A stretch of 55,902 nt of DNA, from positions 1-55,902 of the forward strand of contig JAEYPB010000102.1 in NCBI GenBank assembly GCA_023411175.1. The letters are read 5' to 3'. This stretch comes from Bacillota bacterium (GTDB lineage Bacteria; Bacillota; Clostridia; Christensenellales; Aristaeellaceae). The notes beneath the pieces were generated by a model. It did no database searches, was not told the origin of the DNA, and was given only the letters and a program-made list of their open reading frames with translations. Both the position numbers and the translations under genes were made by a program. How positions within the stretch are numbered: the first letter of the stretch is position 1; the number at the start of each line of letters is the position of its first letter. Shown here one piece after another: positions 45,750 to 53,895 of the stretch.

Positions 45750-46573
45750 TGGAACCGATAACGCTTAAGAGAATTGCAAACGATCGCAGGGCCGACGCCG
45801 TGACGATGATTCACGACGCCAAGACTGGCCATACCGGCGGCGCGATGAGCTGCCTCGATGTCCTTACAGTACTATATTACGACATAATGAACATTGATCC
45901 AAAAAATCCCAAAATGCCCGGCCGTGACCGCTTCTTCCTCAGCAAGGGCCACTCGGTGGAGGGCTATTGGGCGATCCTCGCGGACAGGGGCTTCTTCCCC
46001 CGCTCGTGGCTGGCCACCTTCTCCCGGCCCGGCTCCCTCCTGATCGGCCACCCGAACAACAAGGTACCGGGCGTCGAAGCCTGCACCGGCGCGCTGGGCC
46101 ACGGCCTTTCCATTGCCGTCGGCGCGGCGCTGGGCGCGAAGCGCACCGGCCAAGCTTTTCGCGCCTACTGCGTGATGGGCGACGGCGAGCAGGCCGAGGG
46201 CTCCATCTGGGAGGCGGCAATGGCCGCGTCCAACTACTATCTGGACAACCTGTGGGCGGTGGTGGACAGAAACGGCCTGCAGATCAGCGGCTCCACCGAG
46301 GACGTGATGGCGCTTCGCGACCTTGCCGCGCGCTGGCGCGCCTTCGGGTGGGATGTGGAAACGCTGGATGGCCACGACATGGCGGCGCTTCAGGCCTACT
46401 TCCGCTCCGAGCGCCCGAAGGGTGTGCCGCACCTCCTGATCGCGAATACCGTAAAGGGCAAAGGGCTCCCCTTCGCCGAAAACCGCGCCGACTGGCACCA
46501 CCACGTTCCGTCGGACGAGCAATTGGCCCAGGCGTATGGGGCGCTGGGCGTCGAGGGGGTGTCGTTCGAATGA
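45749..46573 (+). CDS. Transketolase-like protein, N-terminal (TPP-binding) subunit
   Basis: A 274-residue split transketolase A subunit. It has the thiamine diphosphate motif starting GDGEQAEGSIWEA (about residue 145) and ending in AVVDRNGLQ, the DRFFLSKGH metal/TPP region, and GALGHGLSIAVGAALG. Together with the next gene it transfers two-carbon units between sugar phosphates. In the reported apiose route such a split enzyme acts on apulose 4-phosphate. Coupled to both neighbours by overlaps (TAATG and ATGA). Confidence 0.92.
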   Translation: MEPITLKRIANDRRADAVTMIHDAKTGHTGGAMSCLDVLTVLYYDIMNIDPKNPKMPGRDRFFLSKGHSVEGYWAILADRGFFPRSWLATFSRPGSLLIGHPNNKVPGVEACTGALGHGLSIAVGAALGAKRTGQAFRAYCVMGDGEQAEGSIWEAAMAASNYYLDNLWAVVDRNGLQISGSTEDVMALRDLAARWRAFGWDVETLDGHDMAALQAYFRSERPKGVPHLLIANTVKGKGLPFAENRADWHHHVPSDEQLAQAYGALGVEGVSFE

Positions 46574-47490
46574 AACCTTGCAGAAAAGCAATCACCGAAA
46601 CGCTTTTTGATCTGGCAAAAAAAGATCCTTCCATCTACGCGATGGCCAGCGACAGCCGCGGATCGGTCACGCTGGACGAGTATGCGCGGGAGCTGCCCGG
46701 GCAGTTCGTCGAGTGCGGCATCGCGGAGCAGGACGCGGTGGGCATCGCCGCGGGCCTCGCCTGCGCGGGGCTCAAACCCTTTGTCTGCGGCCCCGCATGC
46801 TTCTATTCCACCCGCGCCGCCGAACAGATCAAGGTGGACGTGGCCTATTCCCACATGAACGTCAAGATCATCGGCGTATCGGGTGGCGTCAGCTACGGCG
46901 CGCTGGGCGGCACCCACCACGCGGTGCAGGACGTGGCGCTGATGCGCGCGGTACCGAACCTTCAGGTGTTCCTGCCGGCGGACGCGAACCAGTCCGCGGC
47001 GCTGACCCGCGCGCTGGCCGCCTCCCCCAAGCCCGCCTATGTGCGGGTGGGGCGCGGCGCGGTTCCGGATGTCTACGGCCCGGACGCCCCCTTTGAAATC
47101 GGCAAGGCCAACCAGCTGCGCGAGGGAAAGGACGTGGCGCTCATCGCCTGCGGCGAAATGGTGTACCACGCCGTGGAAGCGGCGAAGCTGCTGGCGGAAG
47201 GCGGCATCAAAGCCTCCGTTTACGACATGGCGACCATTAAACCCCTGGACGAGGCCGCCATCCTCGAAGCCGCGAAGACCGGCGCCATCGTCACCATCGA
47301 GGAGCATTCCGTAAAGGGTGGCCTGGGCGGCGCGGTGGCGGAGGTCGTCTGCCAGCGCGATCCAGTCAAAATGCGCATTCTCGGGCTTCCCGACGAGCCC
47401 CTCTACAACGGCGAGAGCCGCCATGTGTTTGCGCACTACGGCCTGAACGCCGAGGGCATCGCGAAGGCCGCAAAGGAGCTGGTGGGGTGA
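46570..47490 (+). CDS. Transketolase-like protein, C-terminal (Pyr plus C domain) subunit
   Basis: A 306-residue B subunit. The catalytic Glu that activates TPP is in QFVECGIAEQDAVGIAAGLA (about residue 57-59). GGVSYGALGGTHHAVQDVAL and FLPADANQSAAL are typical of the Pyr domain, followed by the C-terminal domain (VYDMATIKPLDEAAILEAA; TIEEHSVKGGLGGAVAEV). It starts with ATGA overlap, and its stop overlaps the kinase GTG (GTGA). Confidence 0.93.
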   Translation: MKPCRKAITETLFDLAKKDPSIYAMASDSRGSVTLDEYARELPGQFVECGIAEQDAVGIAAGLACAGLKPFVCGPACFYSTRAAEQIKVDVAYSHMNVKIIGVSGGVSYGALGGTHHAVQDVALMRAVPNLQVFLPADANQSAALTRALAASPKPAYVRVGRGAVPDVYGPDAPFEIGKANQLREGKDVALIACGEMVYHAVEAAKLLAEGGIKASVYDMATIKPLDEAAILEAAKTGAIVTIEEHSVKGGLGGAVAEVVCQRDPVKMRILGLPDEPLYNGESRHVFAHYGLNAEGIAKAAKELVG

Positions 47491-48917
47491 AGTACGTCAT
47501 CGCGGTCGACCAATCCACCTCCGCCACCAAGGCGCTTTTAATCGACGAGCGCGGCGCGGCAATCCGGCGCGAAAGCCTGCCCCATAAGCAGCACTACCCC
47601 GCCCCGGGATACGTGGAGCACGACGCGGAGGAGATCTTCCAGAATGCGCTTCGCGTCATCGCGAAGGCCGCCGAGGGCATCGAAGCGAAGGACATCGCTT
47701 CGGTCGCCGTCGCCAACCAGCGCGAGACCACGGTGCTCTGGGAACGGGGCACCGGAAAGCCACTCTGCCGCGCGCTGGTGTGGCAGGACGTGCGCGCGGA
47801 AGCGCTGTGCGCGGGATTGTCCCACGCCGCCCAGATGGTGGAGGAGGCCACGGGCCTCATGCTCTCCCCCTACTATTCCGCGGCAAAGGCCGCCCACGCC
47901 ATCCGCGAATATGCGCTTACGGACTATTGCCTGGGCACCATTGACAGCTACCTCGTCTACCGGCTGACGGGCGGCAAGGTGTTCGCCACCGACGTTTCCA
48001 ACGCCAGCCGGACCCAACTGATGAACCTGAAGAACCTCTCCTGGGACCCCCGCCTGTCGGAGCTCTTCGGCATCCGGGAATCCGCGCTGCCAGAGATCCG
48101 GCACTCGGACGCCGCCTACGGCTTTACGAATGCGCCGGGCATCCCTCGGGGGATCGCGATCACAGGCGTCTTGGGCGACAGCCACGCCTCCCTCTACGGC
48201 CAGGGCTGCCACGCGGCGGGCATGGTCAAGACCAGCTACGGCACCGGCTCGTCGATCATGATGAACGTGGGCGCGTCGCCGGTGCGCTCGACCTCCGGCC
48301 TTTCCTCGTCGGTGGGCTACGGCGCGAAGGGCAGCGTGTGCTACGTTCTGGAGGGCAACATCACCTGCTCCGCGGATACGCTGGTGTGGCTCCGGGATCA
48401 ACTGGAGCTGTTCCCGGATCTCGCGACCCTCGACCGACTGGCGGAAACCGTGCCGGACACCGGCGGCGTGCAACTGGTGCCGGCGTTCTCCGGCCTCGGC
48501 GCGCCCTACTTCGACACCGCCGCCCGGGCGATCCTTTCCGGGCTCAGCCGCGGCACCACCCGCGCCCACGTGGCGAGGGCGGCGCTCCTCTCCATCGCCC
48601 AGCAAAACGCCGACGTGCTGGACGCGATGGCGCGGGACCTCAAAGCGCCGGTTTCGGTGCTGTCCGCCGACGGCGGCGGCACGGTCAACAAGCTTCTGAT
48701 GCAGATGCAGGCCGACCTCACGCCCTGCCGCGTGAAGGTCGCCGCCCATCCTGACCTGACGGCGATGGGCGCGGGGCTTATGAGCGGCCAGGCCGCGGGC
48801 ATTTTCGGCGACTTCATTGAATCCGCCCCGGCCGCGGAATACGCGCCCGAAATGGCGGAGGATGCGCGCAGGGCCCTGCGCTCCCGATGGGCCGACGCCG
48901 TGCGACGCGCAAGATAG
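47487..48917 (+). CDS. FGGY family carbohydrate kinase
   Basis: A 476-residue ATP-dependent sugar kinase. VIAVDQSTSATKALLID is the phosphate-1 motif, VANQRETTVLWERGTGKPL and GLGAPYFDTAARA resemble glycerol kinases, and GDSHASLYGQGC and ADGGGTVNKLLMQMQAD complete the ATPase fold. It phosphorylates a ketose or polyol; from context a ketopentose such as apulose is the best guess. GTG start by GTGA overlap. Confidence 0.93.
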   Translation: MKYVIAVDQSTSATKALLIDERGAAIRRESLPHKQHYPAPGYVEHDAEEIFQNALRVIAKAAEGIEAKDIASVAVANQRETTVLWERGTGKPLCRALVWQDVRAEALCAGLSHAAQMVEEATGLMLSPYYSAAKAAHAIREYALTDYCLGTIDSYLVYRLTGGKVFATDVSNASRTQLMNLKNLSWDPRLSELFGIRESALPEIRHSDAAYGFTNAPGIPRGIAITGVLGDSHASLYGQGCHAAGMVKTSYGTGSSIMMNVGASPVRSTSGLSSSVGYGAKGSVCYVLEGNITCSADTLVWLRDQLELFPDLATLDRLAETVPDTGGVQLVPAFSGLGAPYFDTAARAILSGLSRGTTRAHVARAALLSIAQQNADVLDAMARDLKAPVSVLSADGGGTVNKLLMQMQADLTPCRVKVAAHPDLTAMGAGLMSGQAAGIFGDFIESAPAAEYAPEMAEDARRALRSRWADAVRRAR

Positions 48918-48928
48918 GAGGAAATACT

Positions 48929-50332
48929 ATGGCAACCTTTGGCGTTCTGATCTCCAACCGCTCCTTCTTCCCGGATCACCTGGTGCTGACCGCCCGGGAA
49001 CAGCTTTTAAGTTCGCTGGAAGCCTGGGGTCACAAGGTCGTCACGCTGTCCACGGAAGACACCAACATGGGCGAGACCATGACCTACGAAGAGGCCGAGA
49101 AGTGCGCGAAGCTCTTCCGCACCCACGCGGACGAGATCGACGGCGTGATCATATGCCTCCCCAACTTCGGCGAGGAGGCCGGCATTGCCGACGCGATGCG
49201 CTTGTCGCGACTCGACTGCCCGATCCTCATCCAGGCCTGTGACGACGACTTTGACAAGCTGCAGCTGGAAAACCGCCGCGACGCGTTCTGCGGCAAGCTG
49301 TCGCTGTGCAACAACCTCTACCAGTACGGCATCAAGTACACGCTGACCCGCCGCCACACCTGCGCAATTCTGTCCGACGAATTTAAAAAAGACGTTGAAT
49401 TCTTCGCGGGGGTTTGCCGGGTGGTCAAGGCGCTGAAAACCGCCCGCATCGGCCAGATTGGCGCCCGCGTCACGCCCTTCCGCACCGTGCGCTACTCTGA
49501 AAAGCTCTTACAAGCCAGCGGCATCACCGTTGAAACCGAGGATTTCTCCGAAATTCTCGCCGACGCGAACGAGATGGCGGACCGCGCCCGCATCGACGCG
49601 AAGGTCGCGGAGATCCGCGCCTACGGCAACATCGCGCCCTGCGGCACTCAGGAAAAGCTGGAGCGTCAGGCGAAGCTGATCCTCGCCGTCGAGGACTGGA
49701 TGGCCGCCCACCGCTGCACCGCCAGCGCCATCCAGTGCTGGGACAGCGTTGAGGCCAACTACGGCTGCGCGATGTGCCTGGGCATGAGCATGATGGGTGA
49801 AAAGGGCCGCCCCAGCGCCTGCGAGACCGACGTGATGGGCGCCGTTTCGATGCTGGCACTCCTGAACGCCTCCGGCGTCCCGCCGATCTATCAGGACTGG
49901 AACAACAACTATAAAGACGAGCCGGACAAGTGCATCAACGTCCATTGCTCGAATTACCCCGCCTGCGCGTTTGAGGAGAAGCCGGAGATCGCGAACCTGG
50001 ACATCCTCGCCACCACATTGGGCGCGGATGTGTCCTTCGGCGCGCTGAAGGGCCGCGTGCGCCCGTCGAAGATGACCTACCTCAAGCTCTCCACCGACGA
50101 CCGGCGCGGCGTCGTCAAGGGGTACCTCGGCGAAGGGCGCTTCACCGACGACCCCCTCCCCACCTTCGGCGGCGTGGCGGTGTGCGAAGTGGAGAACCTC
50201 AACGGCCTGATGCGCCACCTGACTAAGAACGGCTACGAGCACCACGTGGCGCTGACCCAGGCCGAGTGCGCAGACGTGCTGGAAGAGGCGCTCACCAACT
50301 ACATGGGCTGGGAGATTTACAGGCACAGCTAA
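48929..50332 (+). CDS. Sugar isomerase of the L-fucose/L-arabinose isomerase family
   Basis: A 467-residue protein of the FucI/AraA-like fold. It shows the N-terminal domain (LISNRSFFPDHLVLTAREQL), ESVEANYG-like SVEANYGCAMCLGMSM, the metal-ligand stretch CETDVMGAVSMLALL, YQDWNNNY, and NVHCSNYP with the likely His ligand. This family converts aldoses to ketoses using a divalent metal. In this operon it would supply the substrate of the kinase. ATG with AGGAGG seven bases upstream. Last gene of the operon. Hairpins follow. Confidence 0.88.
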   Translation: MATFGVLISNRSFFPDHLVLTAREQLLSSLEAWGHKVVTLSTEDTNMGETMTYEEAEKCAKLFRTHADEIDGVIICLPNFGEEAGIADAMRLSRLDCPILIQACDDDFDKLQLENRRDAFCGKLSLCNNLYQYGIKYTLTRRHTCAILSDEFKKDVEFFAGVCRVVKALKTARIGQIGARVTPFRTVRYSEKLLQASGITVETEDFSEILADANEMADRARIDAKVAEIRAYGNIAPCGTQEKLERQAKLILAVEDWMAAHRCTASAIQCWDSVEANYGCAMCLGMSMMGEKGRPSACETDVMGAVSMLALLNASGVPPIYQDWNNNYKDEPDKCINVHCSNYPACAFEEKPEIANLDILATTLGADVSFGALKGRVRPSKMTYLKLSTDDRRGVVKGYLGEGRFTDDPLPTFGGVAVCEVENLNGLMRHLTKNGYEHHVALTQAECADVLEEALTNYMGWEIYRHS

Positions 50333-50343
50333 GGCGGAAACTG

Positions 50344-50444
50344 CGCGAAATTCTCCAGAAATTTCGCGTGGTTCGCTGACCGAAGGAAACGCGCGCATGT
50401 CGCCGAATTTGTTTGAAAATCGAGAGGGATCACGCCCTCTCGAT
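50344..50444. repeat. Inverted repeats after the isomerase gene
   Basis: CGCGAAATT (50344-50352) pairs with AATTTCGCG (50360-50368). ATCGAGAGGG (50419-50428) pairs with CCCTCTCGAT (50435-50444). They resemble the hairpin arrays around 35.7 and 37.4 kb. Confidence 0.65.
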
Positions 50445-50470
50445 GCTCTCCCGAAGTTCCCGAAAAATTT

Positions 50471-50499
50471 GACGCCCGGAGCGGTTCGCTCCGGGCGTC
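50471..50499. terminator. Bidirectional terminator between the isomerase operon and the aldo/keto reductase
   Basis: GACGCCCGGAGC (50471-50482), loop GGTTC, GCTCCGGGCGTC (50488-50499), a perfect 12-pair stem. On the minus strand it is followed by AAATTTTT, a good terminator for the reductase gene. Confidence 0.85.
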
Positions 50500-50512
50500 T
50501 TCGCATGTCTGA

Positions 50513-51364
50513 TTAGAAAGTTGCGGTGTCCGGGTCGGTGGAGAAGCCGCACACGCCGGTCAGGTTTGCCAGCATCTCGATATCCTCGGCGTCCAGCTCA
50601 AAGTCGAACACCTTGGCGTTCTCCGCGATGCGCTCCGCGGTGACGGACTTGGGCAGCGGCAGATAGCCCCGCTCCAGACTCCAGCGGATGCAGACCTGCG
50701 CCACGCTCTTTCCGTACTTCTCCGCGAGCGCCTTGACCTCCGGCACCTCGAAGATCTTGCCCACGCCCAGCGGGCTATAGGCCTCCAGGATCATGCCGTG
50801 CTTGCGGCTGGCCGCCACCACGTCCTCCTGGATGTCGCCGGGGCAGAGGCGGATCTGGTTCGCGGCGGGCGTGACCTTGGCGGTCTTCATCAGCGCCTCG
50901 ATGTGGTGGGGGCGGAAGTTGGAGATGCCGATGGCGCGGATCTTACCGGCCTCGTAGAGCTCTTCCATCGCCTTCCAGGTCTCGGCGTTGATCGCCTGCC
51001 AGCGGTCGCGGAACTTGGGCGGGTTGGGCCAGTGGATCAGGTAGAGGTCGAGGTAATCGAGGCCCAGATTGTTCATGGAGCGGTCGAAGGCCTTGAGGGT
51101 GGATTCATAGCCGTGGTCGTCGTTCCACAGCTTCGTTGTGATGAACAGCTCCCCGCGCTTGACGCCGCTCAGGCGGATGCCCTTGCCGACGCCTTCCTCG
51201 TTGCCGTAGGCGGCGGCGGTGTCGATATGGCGGTAGCCCGCGTCGATGGCGGCCTTGACGGACGAAACCGCGACTTCGCCCTCCGGCGTCTGCCAGGTAC
51301 CAAAGCCGACGCAAGGAATCTTGACGCCGTTATTCAAAACGTAGCTGTCGGTGAGAGATTTCAT
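50513..51364 (-). CDS. Aldo/keto reductase
   Basis: A 283-residue NADPH-dependent reductase of the AKR superfamily. The tetrad is visible: Asp and Tyr in DTAAAYGNEEGVG (about residues 45-57), Lys in FITTKLWNDD and His in LYLIHWPNP. The C-terminal part LPKSVTAERIAENAKVFDF is the NADP phosphate site. The ATG at 51364 has GGAGG about six bases upstream. It is divergent to a MerR-type gene whose operator lies in its promoter, a pairing known for aldehyde-responsive AKRs. Confidence 0.94.
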   Translation of the reverse strand: MKSLTDSYVLNNGVKIPCVGFGTWQTPEGEVAVSSVKAAIDAGYRHIDTAAAYGNEEGVGKGIRLSGVKRGELFITTKLWNDDHGYESTLKAFDRSMNNLGLDYLDLYLIHWPNPPKFRDRWQAINAETWKAMEELYEAGKIRAIGISNFRPHHIEALMKTAKVTPAANQIRLCPGDIQEDVVAASRKHGMILEAYSPLGVGKIFEVPEVKALAEKYGKSVAQVCIRWSLERGYLPLPKSVTAERIAENAKVFDFELDAEDIEMLANLTGVCGFSTDPDTATF

Positions 51365-51389
51365 GGACGCACCTCCAAAATAATAATCG

Positions 51390-51418
51390 TTGACGGCGCG
51401 CATCGCGCCTGTTACAAT
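51390..51418 (+). promoter_or_regulatory. Promoter of the MerR-type gene
   Basis: TTGACG (51390-51395), 17-base spacer, TACAAT (51413-51418). The transcript would cross the MerR operator, allowing autorepression. Confidence 0.6.
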
Positions 51419-51421
51419 GTC

Positions 51422-51452
51422 ATTATAAAGGTTCAAGTTTACTTTAAGTCAA
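51422..51452 (-). promoter_or_regulatory. MerR-activated promoter (19-base spacer) of the aldo/keto reductase
   Basis: Minus strand: TTGACT (51452-51447), a 19-base spacer, TATAAT (51427-51422). The spacer and -35 hold the dyad CTTAAAGT-AA-ACTTGAA, close to the known AdhR/NmlR-type MerR operators. A 19-base spacer is the hallmark of promoters twisted into activity by MerR proteins. Confidence 0.75.
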
Positions 51453-51479
51453 TAGTTCGAGTGTAAAAGAGGCGTTAAC

Positions 51480-51878
51480 ATGGAGTACTCCATCCATCAG
51501 GTATCCGAAAAGATGCAGCTGCGGCCCACGGTGCTCAGGTTTTATGAAAAAGAGGGGCTGCTCCCGAGCGTCAGAAGAAGCCGAAGCGGCATCCGCCGCT
51601 ACGACGCGGAGGATTTGGAGTGGATCGGGCTGATCGTGTGCCTGAAGAATACCGGGATGTCCATCAAGCAGATCAAGGAGTTTGTGGACCTGAGCGCCCA
51701 AGGCGACGGCACGCTGAAGGCGCGCTGCGAGATGCTCCACGAGCACAAGAAAAACGTGGAAGCGCAGATTGAGGAAATGCACCGGCATCTCGAAAAGGTT
51801 GCCTGCAAGATCGACTGCTATTCAAGGCAATACGAGGCCTATCGGAAGACCCTCGCGGCGCAGGTTGAAGTGAAATAA
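51480..51878 (+). CDS. MerR family transcriptional regulator (AdhR-like)
   Basis: A 132-residue regulator. The winged HTH is at the N-terminus (YSIHQVSEKMQLRPTVLRFY; EKEGLLPSVRRSRSGIRRYD), and a long coiled-coil dimer helix covers about residues 78-115. Cys residues (CLKNTG, ARCEML, VACKIDC) could sense aldehydes or electrophiles, by analogy with AdhR; not shown. ATG with AGAGG about seven bases upstream. It faces the aldo/keto reductase across a 115-base gap. Confidence 0.9.
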   Translation: MEYSIHQVSEKMQLRPTVLRFYEKEGLLPSVRRSRSGIRRYDAEDLEWIGLIVCLKNTGMSIKQIKEFVDLSAQGDGTLKARCEMLHEHKKNVEAQIEEMHRHLEKVACKIDCYSRQYEAYRKTLAAQVEVK

Positions 51879-51926
51879 CTGGTGGGCAAAGCCTTCCTCA
51901 GCAGGGCAAAATCCCGCGGACTCAGG

Positions 51927-51976
51927 CCCCTGACAGCCCTCCCTGACAAGGCAACTTTGCAGGGATTTGTCAGGGG
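51927..51976. terminator. Long stem-loop between convergent MerR and GyrI-like genes
   Basis: CCCCTGACA (51927-51935) pairs with TGTCAGGGG (51968-51976). Inside, CCCTG pairs with CAGGG and AAG with CTT around GCAA. It likely ends both transcripts. Confidence 0.65.
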
Positions 51977-51999
51977 TCTGACGTATCCTCCGAGTGCCG

Positions 52000-52638
52000 T
52001 CATGCCCTCCTGGCGGGATGGCGCAGCACCGTCCGCATCTTTTCCGGCGCGGTACGGCGCGGGTCTCCCAGGTAGATCTCATGGTGCTTGCGTTCCTCCG
52101 ACAGGTCCGACACGAGGCCGTTTTCCGCCATGAAGGCCTGCATCCGGGCCACCGTGGCCGGCTCGTCCGCGTAGGGGCCGAAGTGCATGCACTGCACGCA
52201 GAGCCCTTCCCGGAAGGGCGCGAGGCGCGCGCGGCTGACATCCAGCTTCTTCTTGCGCAGCACCTCCGAAGCCGCCCAGTCGAACACCGCCGGCGTGACG
52301 AACTCCGGCTGGCGGATCATGGCCGTCCAGTGGTATTTGTCCTTGTCGGCGGTCAGCACATCCATCGCGCCGTCTCCGAACCACCAAAGGCTCTCCAGCG
52401 GCGGCACAGCGTACTCAAAATACCCTTCCGGCGTCCGGCCGCCCTTGGGCGACATCTTGATGGTGTAGGCGATCGCGTACAGAAGTTCCACCGCCTTTGC
52501 GTACGCGCCATCTTCTTCGTTCGGGTTTCCCGCGCCGTCAACCTGCAAAAACACCATCTCCGGCACGTCCACGGCGGTTGGTTCGCCGCCCGGCGCATAG
52601 AGCTCCGGGAACGCCTTGACGTACTCCAGCTTTCCCAT
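52000..52638 (-). CDS. GyrI-like small-molecule-binding domain protein
   Basis: A 212-residue protein with a SHV/GyrI-like domain. VDVPEMVFLQVDGAGNPNEE is the classic opening, followed by YTIKMSPKGG, WWFGDGAMDV, the tail half VQCMHFGPYADEPATVARM and KHHEIYLGDPRRTAPEKMRT. Such stand-alone members bind small hydrophobic or cationic molecules, or may hydrolyse them. ATG with GGGAGG five bases upstream. It follows a WYL regulator on the same strand. Confidence 0.88.
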   Translation of the reverse strand: MGKLEYVKAFPELYAPGGEPTAVDVPEMVFLQVDGAGNPNEEDGAYAKAVELLYAIAYTIKMSPKGGRTPEGYFEYAVPPLESLWWFGDGAMDVLTADKDKYHWTAMIRQPEFVTPAVFDWAASEVLRKKKLDVSRARLAPFREGLCVQCMHFGPYADEPATVARMQAFMAENGLVSDLSEERKHHEIYLGDPRRTAPEKMRTVLRHPARRA

Positions 52639-52680
52639 GTTCCTCCCCCCTTCTGATGCCGTCATTATAGCGCACAATAC

Positions 52681-52698
52681 ATGACATAAGCGCGTCAT
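52681..52698. promoter_or_regulatory. Palindrome upstream of the GyrI-like gene, possible WYL operator
   Basis: ATGACATAAGCGCGTCAT has perfect ATGAC/GTCAT arms and overlaps the end of the WYL gene. A TATAAT lies between it and the GyrI-like start (minus strand). A related site is at 53627-53648. Confidence 0.4.
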
Positions 52699-53594
52699 AT
52701 TCTGTATCGGGCAAGAATTTTTTCAAGCCTTGCGGCGATCTCCCGCCGCGCCTCCGGTGGCGAGAGCACCTCACAGCGCTCGCCGAAGGACAGGACGTAC
52801 TGGTACAGCCCTTCGCCCTTGGGCAGCATTGTCCGCACGAGGAAGGCGCCGTTTTCCAGGCGCTCATGGTGCTCAAATTCGTCGTACACCCGGAAGGCCA
52901 TCTCTTCCGGCAACTTCAGGATGACCTCCACCAATTCTCCTTGTGGGAGCGGGCCGGGCTCCAGCGCCCGGGATGGCGCCTCCCGCGAGAACGATTCCTC
53001 ATATACCTCGATCTCCCGCATGCGGCTGAGCTTGAAAAGGCGCTCCGCCCGCCTGTCCCGGCAGTAGCCGTACAGGTACCAGGCCTGCCCCTTGAAGCAC
53101 AATTTCAGCGGCTCGACCGTGCGCCGAGCGGTCTCTCCCCGTCCTCCGGCGTAGGTGAAGGAAACCACACACCGCCCCAGAATGGATGACTTGAGGCGTG
53201 AAAAGGCCTCCGAAACGCCTTTCGGATCGCTCCACGACGAAAAATCCACTTCGATCCAGTCCGCACCCGCGGCGCCGAACAGCGCGCCCAGCTTTTTCAG
53301 CGCACCGTCTGCCGCGCCGGGGGCTACGCCGCCCAACGCCTTGAGGGAAGCCAGCACGTCCGCCTTCTCCCCGTCGGTCAGTACGGCCCTGCCCAGCGAC
53401 GAACCCGGCGAGAGCGCGATGCCGCCGCCCTTCCCCCTGATCATGTACACCGGGACGCCCGCGGCGGAAAGCGCCTCCACATCCCGGTAAATGGTGCGGT
53501 TCGATACTTCAAAGCGCCGCGCCAGCGACCCGGCCGTCAGCGCCTTTCCGCCCATGAGCAGGTATACGATTTCCAGCATCCGGTGAATCTGCAA
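52695..53594 (-). CDS. WYL domain transcriptional regulator (YafY-like)
   Basis: A 299-residue regulator with an N-terminal winged HTH (LTAGSLARRFEVSNRTIYRD, about residues 19-38) and a WYL ligand-binding domain with RRTVEPLKLCFKGQAWYLYG (near residue 165). A C-terminal WCX-type extension ends the protein. It starts at TTG with a GGGGGTGGG stretch upstream. Such YafY proteins are often paired with GyrI-like genes, as here. Confidence 0.92.
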   Translation of the reverse strand: MQIHRMLEIVYLLMGGKALTAGSLARRFEVSNRTIYRDVEALSAAGVPVYMIRGKGGGIALSPGSSLGRAVLTDGEKADVLASLKALGGVAPGAADGALKKLGALFGAAGADWIEVDFSSWSDPKGVSEAFSRLKSSILGRCVVSFTYAGGRGETARRTVEPLKLCFKGQAWYLYGYCRDRRAERLFKLSRMREIEVYEESFSREAPSRALEPGPLPQGELVEVILKLPEEMAFRVYDEFEHHERLENGAFLVRTMLPKGEGLYQYVLSFGERCEVLSPPEARREIAARLEKILARYRI

Positions 53595-53626
53595 ACGCCC
53601 ACCCCCGGCACCATTTAACCATAGAT

Positions 53627-53648
53627 ATATGACACGCGCAAGGCATAT
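53627..53648. promoter_or_regulatory. Palindromic site upstream of the WYL gene
   Basis: ATATG and CATAT arms flank a GACACGCGCAAGG core. It shares ATATGAC-CGCGC with the inverse of the site at 52681-52698, so both may bind the WYL regulator. Confidence 0.35.
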
Positions 53649-53721
53649 TCACATGCCCTTTTTCCATCGCCGCCCACCGCTCCAAGGCGTCATTTCTTAA
53701 CATTTTTTTGTGATTTCCCCA

Positions 53722-53750
53722 TTGTGTTTTCACCCTGCCCGTGTTATAAT
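53722..53750 (+). promoter_or_regulatory. Promoter of the tRNA-Ala gene
   Basis: TTGTGT (53722-53727), 17-base spacer, TATAAT (53745-53750), 42 bases before the tRNA. Confidence 0.7.
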
Positions 53751-53792
53751 GGTCGGGCGTCAAGGGAGAAACACTTCCAAAGCGCTTCATAT

Positions 53793-53868
53793 GGGGCATT
53801 AGCACAGTTGGTAGCGCGCTACGTTCGCATCGTAGAGGTCAGGGGTTCGAATCCCCTATGCTCCACCA
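53793..53868 (+). tRNA. tRNA-Ala(CGC)
   Basis: A 76-base cloverleaf with encoded CCA. The acceptor stem GGGGCAT pairs with ATGCTCC and contains the G3-U70 pair that marks alanine tRNA. The anticodon stem is CTACG/CGTAG with loop TTCGCAT, giving anticodon CGC at 53826-53828 (codon GCG). T arm AGGGGTTCGAATCCCCT is normal; the D stem has one mismatch. Confidence 0.93.
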
Positions 53869-53870
53869 TC

Positions 53871-53895
53871 AAACCCACCAAAACACGGTGGGTTT
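53871..53895 (+). terminator. Terminator of tRNA-Ala
   Basis: AAACCCACC (53871-53879), seven-base loop, GGTGGGTTT (53887-53895), then TCTCTTTG. Between here and 54031 I see no gene. Confidence 0.8.
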
